8,023 bases of DNA from an uncultured Porphyromonadaceae bacterium. Its GTDB lineage: Bacteria; Bacteroidota; Bacteroidia; Bacteroidales; Muribaculaceae. The notes beneath the pieces were generated by a model. That model did no database searches, was not told where the DNA came from, and saw nothing but the letters and a program-made list of their open reading frames with translations. This document shows positions 1-6,744 of the stretch, one piece after another. The position numbers and the translations under genes are program-made. Position 1 is the first letter of the stretch; every line of letters starts with the position of its first letter. The DNA lies in assembly GCA_902462525.1 (NCBI GenBank), contig CABQCA010000107.1, positions 1 through 8,023 on the forward strand, in the 5' to 3' direction.

Positions 1-754
1 CGTTGAGTTCTGGCGATGTCATCTGTTCGTGGTCGAGTTCGGAAATCAGGAAGTCGCGCGGCTCGAACGGAATAATGGTGTCGAGGGTGTAGCCCTTGCG
101 GATAATTTCGCGGTTGTCGACAAAATCGCGCACCACATAGTCGCTAAGTTTCCAGCTGTAGAGTGTGTCCCAGCGTATCGACTGCGCGGTGAGGCGCGAC
201 ACCAGACGCTTGTTTTCGTCGAAACTTTCGAGCTGAAAGCGGTAACCGGTCTTGCTTATATTGTCGTAGCGGTTTATATATGCAATCTCGCCGGGTGCTA
301 CCATGAGCATGATGTTGGAACCGTAGTCCACACGCTTGTTCTTTACATAGGTGTTGGTGTAGTTGTTCTTCTTTACATTGCCCGGCGGCACGATGTAGGC
401 GCTGAGCACGAATGAGAAAGCCGCTATTATTGCCGCTGAAACCATGTAGGGCCGCATGAGGCGCCTGAAGCTCATGCCGGTCGACATCATGGCTATTATC
501 TCGCTGTTGCCGGCAAGCTTAGAGGTGAAGAATATCACGGCTATAAAGGTAAACAGAGGCGAGAACTGATTGGCGAAGTAAGGCAGAAAATTGAGAAAAT
601 AATCGAATATAGTGGCCTTGAGCGGGGCTTTGATGAAAGAATCAAGCTTTTCGTTAATGTCGAACATCACCACTATGGCCAGCAGCAGCACAATGGCGAA
701 AACGTACGTTCCGAGGAACTTGCGGATAATATAGCGGTCGAGAATCTTGAACAT
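1..754 (-). CDS. LptF/LptG family LPS export permease, partial (C-terminus off the left edge)
   Basis: Inner-membrane permease of the YjgP/YjgQ (LptF/LptG) family. With the LptB ATPase it extracts lipopolysaccharide from the inner membrane and passes it to the periplasmic Lpt bridge. Reading from ATG 754-752 gives 251 codons with no stop before the edge; full members are about 360 residues, so the last part of the periplasmic domain and the C-terminal membrane helices are missing. Visible are an amphipathic start (MFKILDRYIIRKFLGTY), TM1 at about residues 13-32, TM2 at about 52-76, the conserved family stretch around NSEIIAMMSTGMS (83-95), and TM3 at about 104-123. After that comes a polar beta-rich segment that fits the start of the jelly-roll domain. 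The start codon overlaps the tgt stop by one base (TGATG), which supports this start and suggests translational coupling. Bacteroidetes carry two such permeases and I cannot tell whether this one is LptF or LptG. Family assignment is firm. Confidence 0.9.
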   Translation of the reverse strand, partial: MFKILDRYIIRKFLGTYVFAIVLLLAIVVMFDINEKLDSFIKAPLKATIFDYFLNFLPYFANQFSPLFTFIAVIFFTSKLAGNSEIIAMMSTGMSFRRLMRPYMVSAAIIAAFSFVLSAYIVPPGNVKKNNYTNTYVKNKRVDYGSNIMLMVAPGEIAYINRYDNISKTGYRFQLESFDENKRLVSRLTAQSIRWDTLYSWKLSDYVVRDFVDNREIIRKGYTLDTIIPFEPRDFLISELDHEQMTSPELN

Positions 755-1884
755 CAGAGTCGTCGGCTTAGTTTGGCTACCATTTCGGTTTTCCAGTCGT
801 GGAAATCACCGGCGAGGATATGCCTGCGGGCCTCGCCGACAAGCCAGAGATAGAAAGCAAGATTGTGGATAGATGCTATCTGCATGGCCAGCAACTCGTT
901 GGCAATGAACAGATGGCGCACATACGCTTTCGTGTACACACGGTCGACATAGCTCGGCCCGTCGGACCATAGAGGCGAGAAGTCGTTGGCCCACTTTGCG
1001 TTGCGCATATTCATGGTTCCCTCGGGCGTGAAGAGCATGCCGTTGCGTCCGTTTCGCGTCGGCATCACACAGTCCATCATGTCGACGCCGCGGTCGATAG
1101 CTTCGAGAATATTCACCGGTGTGCCGACGCCCATCAGATAGCGCGGACGGTCGGCTGGCAGAACATCGTTCACCACTTCTATCATGTCGTACATTGTCTC
1201 GGCAGGTTCGCCCACGGCAAGACCGCCGATAGCATAGCCGTCGGCACCGCACTGCACGGCGTGCGAGGCAGCCTCGCGGCGCAAATCGGGATATGTGCAA
1301 CCCTGCACAATAGGAAAATACGACTGATAGTGGCCATAGAGGGGCTCGGTTTCAGTGTAGTGCTTCCAGCCACGTTCGAGCCAGCGCTTTGTAAGGTCGA
1401 GCGACTTGCGGGTGTAGGCCCAGTCGGCTGTGCCGGGAGCACACTCGTCGAGAGCCATCATGATGTCGGAACCGATGGTGCGCTGTATGTCCACCACATT
1501 TTCAGGAGTGAAGAGATGCTTCGAGCCGTCGATGTGGCTGCGGAAATGGGCGCCTTCCTCGGTAAGCTTGCGGTTTTCGCTGAGAGAAAAAACCTGAAAA
1601 CCGCCGCTATCAGTGAGGATAGGACGCTCCCAGCCGTTGAAACGGTGCAGACCTCCGGCACGGCTTATGGTGTCCATGCCGGGCCTGAGATAAAGATGGT
1701 AGGTATTGCCGAGGATTATCTGAGCCTTTATGTCGTCGCGCAGTTCGTGCATATGCACGCCTTTCACGGTACCCGCAGTGCCTACGGGCATGAAAATAGG
1801 GGTTTCGATAGCCCCGTGGTCGGTATATATCACTCCGGCGCGTGCTGCGCAGTGCGGCGCCGTGCTTTGCAGTTCAAACTTCAT
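754..1884 (-). CDS. tgt: tRNA-guanine transglycosylase (queuine tRNA-ribosyltransferase)
   Basis: Cytosolic TIM-barrel enzyme that swaps guanine-34 of GUN-anticodon tRNAs (Asp, Asn, His, Tyr) for preQ1, on the route to queuosine. It is 376 residues, the usual bacterial length. Motifs seen: TDSGGFQVFSL with the general acid/base D92; LDEC with substrate-binding D146 and C148; GGLAVGE (220-226); MGVGTP (251-256); and MMDCVMPTRNGRNG with the nucleophile D271. C148 and V224 match the positions that favour preQ1 in the Zymomonas enzyme. Oddity: the C-terminal zinc site (CxCxxC plus His in most Tgts) has G309, S311 and D314 where the three cysteines should be; only the histidine, H340, remains. The start ATG at 1884 lies just after a TAnnTTTG box. 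The stop overlaps the ATG of the permease gene downstream, so the two are probably co-transcribed. Function is secure from the catalytic motifs. Confidence 0.97.
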   Translation of the reverse strand: MKFELQSTAPHCAARAGVIYTDHGAIETPIFMPVGTAGTVKGVHMHELRDDIKAQIILGNTYHLYLRPGMDTISRAGGLHRFNGWERPILTDSGGFQVFSLSENRKLTEEGAHFRSHIDGSKHLFTPENVVDIQRTIGSDIMMALDECAPGTADWAYTRKSLDLTKRWLERGWKHYTETEPLYGHYQSYFPIVQGCTYPDLRREAASHAVQCGADGYAIGGLAVGEPAETMYDMIEVVNDVLPADRPRYLMGVGTPVNILEAIDRGVDMMDCVMPTRNGRNGMLFTPEGTMNMRNAKWANDFSPLWSDGPSYVDRVYTKAYVRHLFIANELLAMQIASIHNLAFYLWLVGEARRHILAGDFHDWKTEMVAKLSRRL

Positions 1885-1892
1885 AACGACTG

Positions 1893-1900
1893 CAAATTTA
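1893..1900 (-). promoter_or_regulatory. Putative -7 box (TAAATTTG) of the tgt promoter
   Basis: On the minus strand the sequence TAAATTTG matches the Bacteroidetes -7 consensus TAnnTTTG exactly. At the expected -33 distance (1920-1923, 19-nt spacer) the minus strand reads TGTG, three of four bases of TTTG. With usual spacing transcription would start near 1889, giving a leader of only about 5 nt before the tgt ATG. The box lies in the 85-bp gap between the upstream lipoprotein gene and tgt. It could be a chance match, since tgt might instead be read from the upstream gene. Confidence 0.5.
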
Positions 1901-1969
1901 GCGAAAAACTACGGAACTTCACACCGGCAGTACCAAAAAAGCGCCCCGATGCAGCGACATTGGTCCGGC

Positions 1970-2560
1970 TCAACGGGAGGCCTCGATGTAGGTCAGGCGA
2001 TTGAGCATTGAATTAAGCGGTGCATCGCCATGCTGTTTAAGGAAATAAGGAGGCGCTAAGACGAACGAAATAAATACCCTTCCATCCATAGAGAATATGT
2101 AGCCTCCGCCGAACAACGGAGCTGATTCATCACCTACGACTGTCATGTGCACTTTCGCTGCAAAATTAATTGCTTCCCGCGACAAATATTCAGATTTCCA
2201 CGTCTCTACAGGATTCTTGCTGTCAACCGATAAACCAACCTTCAGAAATTCCGCGGGAAGAATCGTGTTGACAAAATTTTCTGCATTGTCGACATTAAAC
2301 ACATGATTGGCGTCTTCGAACGAGATGAGACCGATGGTCATTTCGCCGGCACCGGCCATGAAAAGCTTATCAGACGGTTGCCGGTCCTGTTCAGGTATTA
2401 TCAGACCATCGATACCGCTCAGATTCCACTCCAGATTATAGGCGGGCATTTCGAATGTCTTCGTGGCCTCGTTCCATGTATTGCCCCTCTCCTTGGAGCA
2501 CGATGCCGCAGCAACGAGCGTCACAAACAGCGCAACAACTTTTATCAGTCTGAATTTCAT
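1970..2560 (-). CDS. Small lipoprotein of unknown function
   Basis: I do not recognise the family. The 196-residue product starts with a basic n-region (MKFRLIK), a hydrophobic core and a lipobox ending AAASC, with the lipidated cysteine at residue 21. It should therefore be exported and anchored in the envelope. The residues after the cysteine (SKERG) are charged and loosely resemble the export signals of Bacteroidetes surface lipoproteins, but the match is weak. The mature part of about 175 residues looks globular, with alternating beta strands, a FEDANHVFNVDNAENFV segment (residues about 82-98), and a C-terminal strand-helix pattern (DGRVFISFVLAPPYFL, then LNSMLNRLTYI). That ending recalls PsbP/Mog1-like folds, but this is only an impression. 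ATG 2560 puts the signal peptide exactly at the N-terminus and follows a plausible promoter. It is divergent from the SH3b gene and lies 85 bp upstream of tgt on the same strand, so read-through into tgt is possible. Confidence 0.8.
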   Translation of the reverse strand: MKFRLIKVVALFVTLVAAASCSKERGNTWNEATKTFEMPAYNLEWNLSGIDGLIIPEQDRQPSDKLFMAGAGEMTIGLISFEDANHVFNVDNAENFVNTILPAEFLKVGLSVDSKNPVETWKSEYLSREAINFAAKVHMTVVGDESAPLFGGGYIFSMDGRVFISFVLAPPYFLKQHGDAPLNSMLNRLTYIEASR

Positions 2561-2611
2561 AGTATTATTTTTTCAGAATTACTAAAAAGGCATTATATCT
2601 TTTCTGATTAT

Positions 2612-2637
2612 CGCTGAAAGTTTCAGCGGCTTTTTTT
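2612..2637 (+). other. Hairpin followed by T7, in the divergent promoter region
   Basis: CGCTGAAA (2612-2619) and TTTCAGCG (2621-2628) are perfect inverted repeats around one base, giving a stem of about 7 bp with a 3-nt loop. On the plus strand the stem is followed within three bases by seven T (2631-2637), the look of an intrinsic terminator. No plus-strand gene lies upstream, so it would only stop antisense transcription coming out of the lipoprotein gene. On the minus strand the same hairpin would sit in the 5' leader of the lipoprotein mRNA. The role is uncertain. Confidence 0.35.
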
Positions 2638-2638
2638 G

Positions 2639-2646
2639 CAAAGTTA
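2639..2646 (-). promoter_or_regulatory. Putative -7 box (TAACTTTG) of the lipoprotein promoter
   Basis: The minus strand reads TAACTTTG, an exact match to TAnnTTTG, inside the sequence TTTGTAACTTTGC, a form often seen upstream of Bacteroidetes genes. The predicted start is near 2635, which gives a leader of about 75 nt containing the 2612-2628 hairpin. No good TTTG is seen at the -33 distance; the area is A/T-rich. Confidence 0.55.
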
Positions 2647-2688
2647 CAAATTATTTTTTCATATTTATCATCGGCGCAAAAAAATACG

Positions 2689-2696
2689 TACCTTTG
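2689..2696 (+). promoter_or_regulatory. Putative -7 box (TACCTTTG) of the SH3b gene promoter
   Basis: TACCTTTG matches TAnnTTTG exactly. TTTA at 2664-2667 sits 21 nt upstream and is a three-of-four match to the -33 TTTG. Transcription should start near 2700, giving a leader of about 28 nt before ATG 2728. No Shine-Dalgarno sequence is seen in that leader, which is normal for the phylum. Confidence 0.6.
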
Positions 2697-2727
2697 TAAA
2701 AAATAACAGCTTCCCAATCCTATTGCC

Positions 2728-4461
2728 ATGCAAAAATCTATTCCTTATTTTATTGTCACCAAACTTTTGTTGTTAGTTTTCTGCGCACTCGCATTGTCGG
2801 CGTGCCGGAATTCAAAAAGTCATAGACCAGAGCAGAAATACGATATCTATGAGGTTCGGGTAAGTTCATCGCTGGCTGTGCGGGAAGGTCCTTCGCGCAA
2901 TGCCCGCAAGATTTGCGACATCTACAACGGCACCACGGTGAAAGTCAACGCCATAGAGAATGGCTGGGCAAAGGTTTACTACAACAACTACGATACCACA
3001 ACAGTCTATGTCAGCGCCGACTATATCATATTCAGGGAATACGGACCTCATTCGCCGCTGAAATGGGCCGAAGAGATTGCCCTTCATCCGGAGCTGGCGA
3101 TTCCTAAATTCAATGAGCACACCACCGTAGCAGACAGCGCCGGTATTTTCGGTGCTGAAGACTATGCGGCGCTGCTGGAAGTGGAAGTTCCCGAGCCGTG
3201 GAAATATGTGATAGTTACTGCCGATACTGTGGCCCCTTTGGAGATTTACGGCTATGCTGACAGACTATATAAAGTAATATCAGATACAGTTCCCGACGAA
3301 GACCACACAATCGTGGTAAGCTATGTGGCCGACATCCGGCTCGCCGATGCCCGTATGCCGGACCGTCTGACAAACTATCTGGCAAACAAGCACAGCCGCG
3401 AGATGTTCGATGCTCAGTACGACGCATCGCTGGCCTCGACAACTCCAGTAGAAGCCTTAATCGGCTTGATGAGAGCCGTAAATGCCGGTATCGAAGGCTC
3501 GGAAGAAACGCCATGGTACAAAAGATGGTTCTATTCCGGCTCTGATTTTGTCGACAGTTTTTTCGAACTTGTTGTCATCGACAACATTGTTCCTAACGAC
3601 GGATTCGGTTACCGCTGGCTCAGCTGGCTGTACAAATATCCGTTCAAATTTATGCTGTGGCTTACGTCTCTGCTCGGCTCCCCTGTCCTCGCTTTCGCTT
3701 TTCTGGCCCTGATCATAGTGGCTGCCTGTTTTTTTCTAAGATTGTACGGTTTCCGTCAAACAGCAAAACCGATAAAAAGTATCAACGTCGGAACCTTGTA
3801 TCTTTTCATATTCTTCCGCGGACTGCTTTCCGTTATCGCAATTATAACGCTCGCAACAGGCATAACTCTTCTTATACCGTCGATGGATTCTTTCTTCGCC
3901 GTGCAACAGTCGGGCCAGTTCTCGGCCGAAAACCTGCAGTGCATTGCCGACTGCTTCCAGATGCCGGCCCCCGGAGCGGCCTGGTGGTTAAAGCTACTGA
4001 TTTTTGTATTCTTTTTCATATCTCTTTATGATCCTGAAATATATCCCTGCACATTTTTGCGTCGCGACATCCAGATTAAGATAATTGAGGAAAAAATGGC
4101 GTTAAACCCCGAAGATTCGGGCATCAAGCTTTTCTCCAAATCCATTGAAAGAATGAATTTCACAAGCTTGAGTGAAGAGAAATTACTCCAAAGCGACAAT
4201 CCCATGTCAGAAATCCTGCAAGAGAAAGCCGTAGACAGAGGTCGATCATCGTTTTTTCTTATATCGCTGATGTTCATTCTCAGCACGCCTCTGGCATGGT
4301 TTGCTCTTTTCACCATTGGCTCTGCAGCTATTAATAATATAATCACTATGGTTTTTGCCTACAAGACGTATGATCGTCAGGGGCTTTTACAGGAGTCCGC
4401 CGACAATCCCTATATCGCCGGCAAGATCGCTGCCCGACGCAACAACAAAATCCGTTATTAA
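2728..4461 (+). CDS. SH3b-domain envelope protein with a TPM-like domain and multi-pass membrane region
   Basis: A 577-residue envelope protein of unknown function. The N-terminus is a lipoprotein-type signal (hydrophobic core, LSAC, cysteine 26). Residues about 36-98 form a bacterial SH3 (SH3b) domain: LAVREGPSRNARKI, an NGTTVKV strand, an ENGWAKVYY strand and VYVSADYI. Such domains often bind cell-wall peptide or glycan. Residues about 130-255 resemble a divergent TPM (Psb32/MOLO-1) domain: an opening VADSAGIFGAEDYAAL, a KYVIVTADT strand, a helix, a HTIVVSYVADIR strand pair and a closing helix around TPVEALIGLMRAV. This is my reading, not a secure hit. Membrane segments follow at about 317-338, 356-382, 419-437 and 507-545 (the last may be two), with a charged loop (about 438-505) and a basic tail. 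It is monocistronic, with its own promoter and a terminator just after the stop. A lipid anchor joined to a multi-pass region is unusual; the N-terminus may be an ordinary signal or first TM. No enzymatic role can be assigned. Confidence 0.88.
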   Translation: MQKSIPYFIVTKLLLLVFCALALSACRNSKSHRPEQKYDIYEVRVSSSLAVREGPSRNARKICDIYNGTTVKVNAIENGWAKVYYNNYDTTTVYVSADYIIFREYGPHSPLKWAEEIALHPELAIPKFNEHTTVADSAGIFGAEDYAALLEVEVPEPWKYVIVTADTVAPLEIYGYADRLYKVISDTVPDEDHTIVVSYVADIRLADARMPDRLTNYLANKHSREMFDAQYDASLASTTPVEALIGLMRAVNAGIEGSEETPWYKRWFYSGSDFVDSFFELVVIDNIVPNDGFGYRWLSWLYKYPFKFMLWLTSLLGSPVLAFAFLALIIVAACFFLRLYGFRQTAKPIKSINVGTLYLFIFFRGLLSVIAIITLATGITLLIPSMDSFFAVQQSGQFSAENLQCIADCFQMPAPGAAWWLKLLIFVFFFISLYDPEIYPCTFLRRDIQIKIIEEKMALNPEDSGIKLFSKSIERMNFTSLSEEKLLQSDNPMSEILQEKAVDRGRSSFFLISLMFILSTPLAWFALFTIGSAAINNIITMVFAYKTYDRQGLLQESADNPYIAGKIAARRNNKIRY

Positions 4462-4479
4462 GAGCCTGTTCGACAATAA

Positions 4480-4523
4480 ATAAAAGTGGCGTCCTGCTTT
4501 TTCCTGCAAGACGCCACTTTTAT
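4480..4523. terminator. Bidirectional intrinsic terminator between the SH3b gene and htpG
   Basis: Perfect 14-bp inverted repeat: ATAAAAGTGGCGTC at 4480-4493 and its complement at 4510-4523. The stem can be extended inward, after one mismatch, by TGC/GCA (4495-4497 with 4506-4508), leaving an 8-nt loop. The A-run on the left arm and the T-run on the right arm give each strand a GC-rich stem ending in U residues. It lies in the 76-bp gap between two converging genes, 18 bp after the SH3b gene stop and 14 bp beyond the htpG stop, so it can serve both. Confidence 0.88.
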
Positions 4524-4537
4524 ATGATAACTTGAAT

Positions 4538-6583
4538 TTACTTCAGAAGTGCGACCGAGCGGGCTATGAAATCGCTCAGGGCACGGCCTTTGAGCAGACC
4601 GTTGGCGAGGAGAGCAAGGTCGCATAGCTGACTGATGCGCGGCTCGGTAGCACCGTAGGCGTCGATAGCCTTGTACTGCTCGGCACGGGCTCCGCCAACA
4701 GCCTTTTCGAGATCTTCGATGCGAGTTTTGGCTTCGGGCGCGAGGGGCTGGTCGCCCGCGGCGCTGCGCACGGCGCTGATAGCCTCGTTGTCGGAATCAA
4801 TTTTTTCGGCGAGAGGTTTCACCGTAGCATCGAGGGCGGCATCGGCATTGGCGGCAATTTCCTTTACCACGGGGTGCTCGGTATTGACAACGATGGTGTA
4901 GCTGTCGGGGAGTTCGCCATAGAAAGCCATCCCGGGCTGCATGGAGGCCATTTCCTTCATGCGGCGCATATATTCGTTCTGAGTGAGAACCACAGGGTCG
5001 GCAGTCTCGCCGAGAGCCTCGAACTGAACCACGAAGCTGGTCTTTTCCACTTTCTGTGTGCCCTGCTCGAAGAGGCGCGACAGAATGGTACGCTGCACAG
5101 GCGTAAGGTCGGCAACCTTGCGGTCGGATTTGCGGATTAGGTTGTCGACTACGTCGGAATCGACACGCACAAGCTGCACATTTTCGAGTTTGTGTTCGAG
5201 CAATCCTACAAAGTGGCTGTCGAGCTGACCGTCGAGCAGCAGCACATTGTAGCCCTTGTCATTGGCGGCCTTTATATAATTATACTGCGCTGTAGCGTCG
5301 GTGGCATAGAGATAGATGATTTTGCCTTCGGCATCGGTCTGGTTAGCTTCTACAAGCGTCTTGTACTCCTCAGCAGTGTAATATCGGCCTTCGGTGTCCT
5401 TGAGGAGCATAAACTTGAGAGCGGCATCACAGAACTTCTCGTCGGTGAGCATACCGTAGACAATGAAGATGCGTATATCGTCCCATTTCTTCTCGAAATC
5501 GGCGCGGTCAGCCTTGAAGAGGTCGTCGAGACGCTGGGCGACTTTCTTGGTGATGTAGCCGGAGATTTTCTTAACTGCCGTATCGGCCTGAAGATAAGAA
5601 CGCGACACATTCAGCGGTATGTCGGGCGAGTCGATGACACCCTGCAGCAGCTGCATGAACTCGGGCACCACACCTTCCACAGAATCGGTGACGAACACCT
5701 GATTGGAATAGAGCTGAATACGGTTACGGTTGATGTCGAAGTTGTTCTTGATTTTCGGGAAGAACAGAATACCTGTAAGATTGAAAGGATAGTCGACATT
5801 GAGATGAATCCAGAACAACGGATCCTCCTGACCCGGATACAGTTCCTGATAGAATTTGAGATAGTCCTCGTCGGTGAGATCGGCGGGTTTCTTCATCCAC
5901 TGAGGTTCGGTGTTGTTTATCACCAGATCGCGGTCTGTGTCAACCCATTTGCCGTCCTTGTACTCCTGCTCTTTGCCGCTGATGACGGGAACCGGGAGAA
6001 AACGGCAGTATTTGCGCAAAAGAAGATCGACACGCTGCTGTTCGAGGAATTCCTTGCTTTCGTCGTCGATGTAGAGAATTATGTCGGTGCCGCGCTCGGC
6101 GCGTTCGCCTTTACCCATGCTGTACTCAGGCGAACCGTCGCATTCCCAGCGCACGGCTTCGGCACCCTCCTTGTAGGAAAGCGATTCAATGACAACCTTT
6201 TTGGCCACCATGAACGCAGAGTAGAATCCGAGACCGAAATGACCTATGATGCTTGCTGCGGTATCCTTGTATTTATTGAGAAATTCTTCTGCTCCTGAAA
6301 ATGCTATCTGGTTGATGTATTTGTCGACATCTTCGGCTGTCATGCCGATGCCGCTGTCGCTCACAGTGAGAGTACCGGCGTCCTTGTCGACTTTCACACG
6401 GACCTTCAGGTCGCCGAGTTCGCCCTTGAACTCACCGAACGACGAGAGTGCGCGCAGTTTCTGCGTGGCATCGACGGCGTTCGACACCAGTTCGCGAAGA
6501 AAGATTTCGTGGTCGCTGTAAAGAAATTTCTTGATTACCGGAAAGATGTTTTCGGTAGTTACTCCGATTGTTCCTTTTTGCAT
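4538..6583 (-). CDS. htpG: Molecular chaperone HtpG (bacterial Hsp90)
   Basis: Cytosolic ATP-dependent Hsp90 chaperone that works as a dimer and helps remodel client proteins after DnaK. It is 681 residues, longer than the 624 of E. coli but normal for Bacteroidetes. The N-terminal GHKL ATPase (about 1-215) has RELVSNAVDA with E31 and N35, DSGIGM with the adenine-contacting D76, and the lid/phosphate motif GHFGLG (114-119). The middle domain carries NVSRSYLQ, with R328 at the position of the catalytic arginine of yeast Hsp90. The C-terminal third holds the dimerisation domain, and there is no MEEVD tail, as expected for bacteria. ATG 6583 gives the usual phylum N-terminus (MQKGTIGVTTENIFPVIKK). 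I see neither a CIRCE element nor an exact TAnnTTTG box in the A/T-rich 90 bp upstream, so its promoter is undefined. It appears monocistronic between two hairpins. Confidence 0.98.
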   Translation of the reverse strand: MQKGTIGVTTENIFPVIKKFLYSDHEIFLRELVSNAVDATQKLRALSSFGEFKGELGDLKVRVKVDKDAGTLTVSDSGIGMTAEDVDKYINQIAFSGAEEFLNKYKDTAASIIGHFGLGFYSAFMVAKKVVIESLSYKEGAEAVRWECDGSPEYSMGKGERAERGTDIILYIDDESKEFLEQQRVDLLLRKYCRFLPVPVISGKEQEYKDGKWVDTDRDLVINNTEPQWMKKPADLTDEDYLKFYQELYPGQEDPLFWIHLNVDYPFNLTGILFFPKIKNNFDINRNRIQLYSNQVFVTDSVEGVVPEFMQLLQGVIDSPDIPLNVSRSYLQADTAVKKISGYITKKVAQRLDDLFKADRADFEKKWDDIRIFIVYGMLTDEKFCDAALKFMLLKDTEGRYYTAEEYKTLVEANQTDAEGKIIYLYATDATAQYNYIKAANDKGYNVLLLDGQLDSHFVGLLEHKLENVQLVRVDSDVVDNLIRKSDRKVADLTPVQRTILSRLFEQGTQKVEKTSFVVQFEALGETADPVVLTQNEYMRRMKEMASMQPGMAFYGELPDSYTIVVNTEHPVVKEIAANADAALDATVKPLAEKIDSDNEAISAVRSAAGDQPLAPEAKTRIEDLEKAVGGARAEQYKAIDAYGATEPRISQLCDLALLANGLLKGRALSDFIARSVALLK

Positions 6584-6672
6584 ATATATCTGTGTTTATG
6601 TTTTTCTATTTATGAATAACAAATACAAAAACAATGCCACAAATAAAAACTGCCATTCTGACATTATTTAAC

Positions 6673-6716
6673 ATTAATCGGAGGCTCACGCTTGAAAGCA
6701 TGAGCCTCCGATTAAT
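6673..6716 (-). terminator. 16-bp perfect inverted repeat, probable terminator of the SusD-like transcript
   Basis: ATTAATCGGAGGCTCA at 6673-6688 is exactly complementary to 6701-6716. The 12-nt middle can add GC/GC pairs (6690-6691 with 6698-6699) after one mismatch. The GC-rich core (CGGAGGCTCA) with A/T at the base fits a transcription terminator. It lies about 80 bp downstream of the SusD-like stop and about 90 bp upstream of the htpG start, so it should insulate htpG from that operon. The T-tract after it on the minus strand is poor, so it may act as an mRNA 3' end or protein site instead. Confidence 0.65.
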
Positions 6717-6744
6717 AGTGAACGGTGAAGGGTGAAAGGTGAAG
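6717..6744 (+). repeat. Four imperfect 7-bp tandem repeats (consensus GGTGAAg/a)
   Basis: Four consecutive heptamers, AGTGAAC, GGTGAAG, GGTGAAA and GGTGAAG, run without gaps in the non-coding DNA between the SusD-like gene and htpG, immediately beside the 16-bp inverted repeat. A degenerate fifth unit (GTAAATA) may follow. Related units appear on the opposite strand at 6765-6792. The array is too short and degenerate to be a typical variable repeat. Confidence 0.65.

Noticed and set aside
29..415. 128-codon plus-strand open frame at the left edge
   Set aside because: It is antisense to the LptF/G permease, whose minus-strand reading gives clear membrane helices and family motifs.
1926..1969. 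Possible terminator between the lipoprotein gene and tgt (T6 run on the minus strand near 1935-1940)
   Set aside because: The preceding bases form only very short, interrupted pairings, so the T-run alone does not support a terminator.
1261..2004. Open frame of 247 codons on the plus strand across tgt and the gap upstream
   Set aside because: Antisense to the catalytic core of tgt, with no promoter or domain pattern; it is a shadow.
5192..6298. Long open frame (368 codons) on the plus strand inside htpG
   Set aside because: It is fully antisense to htpG, whose protein is conserved end to end. The translation has the low-complexity V/E/L/I-rich look of a reverse-strand shadow and matches no family I know.
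6584..6672. Promoter or CIRCE heat-shock element upstream of htpG
   Set aside because: The region is A/T-rich with several TTTG-like strings, but none has the exact TAnnTTTG form with a properly spaced -33 box, and no TTAGCACTC/GAGTGCTAA repeat is present.
6673..6716. The perfect inverted repeat as a recombinase (invertible promoter) site or IS end
   Set aside because: The arms are only 12 bp apart and enclose nothing that could be inverted usefully, there is no recombinase or transposase gene nearby, and no target duplication is seen.
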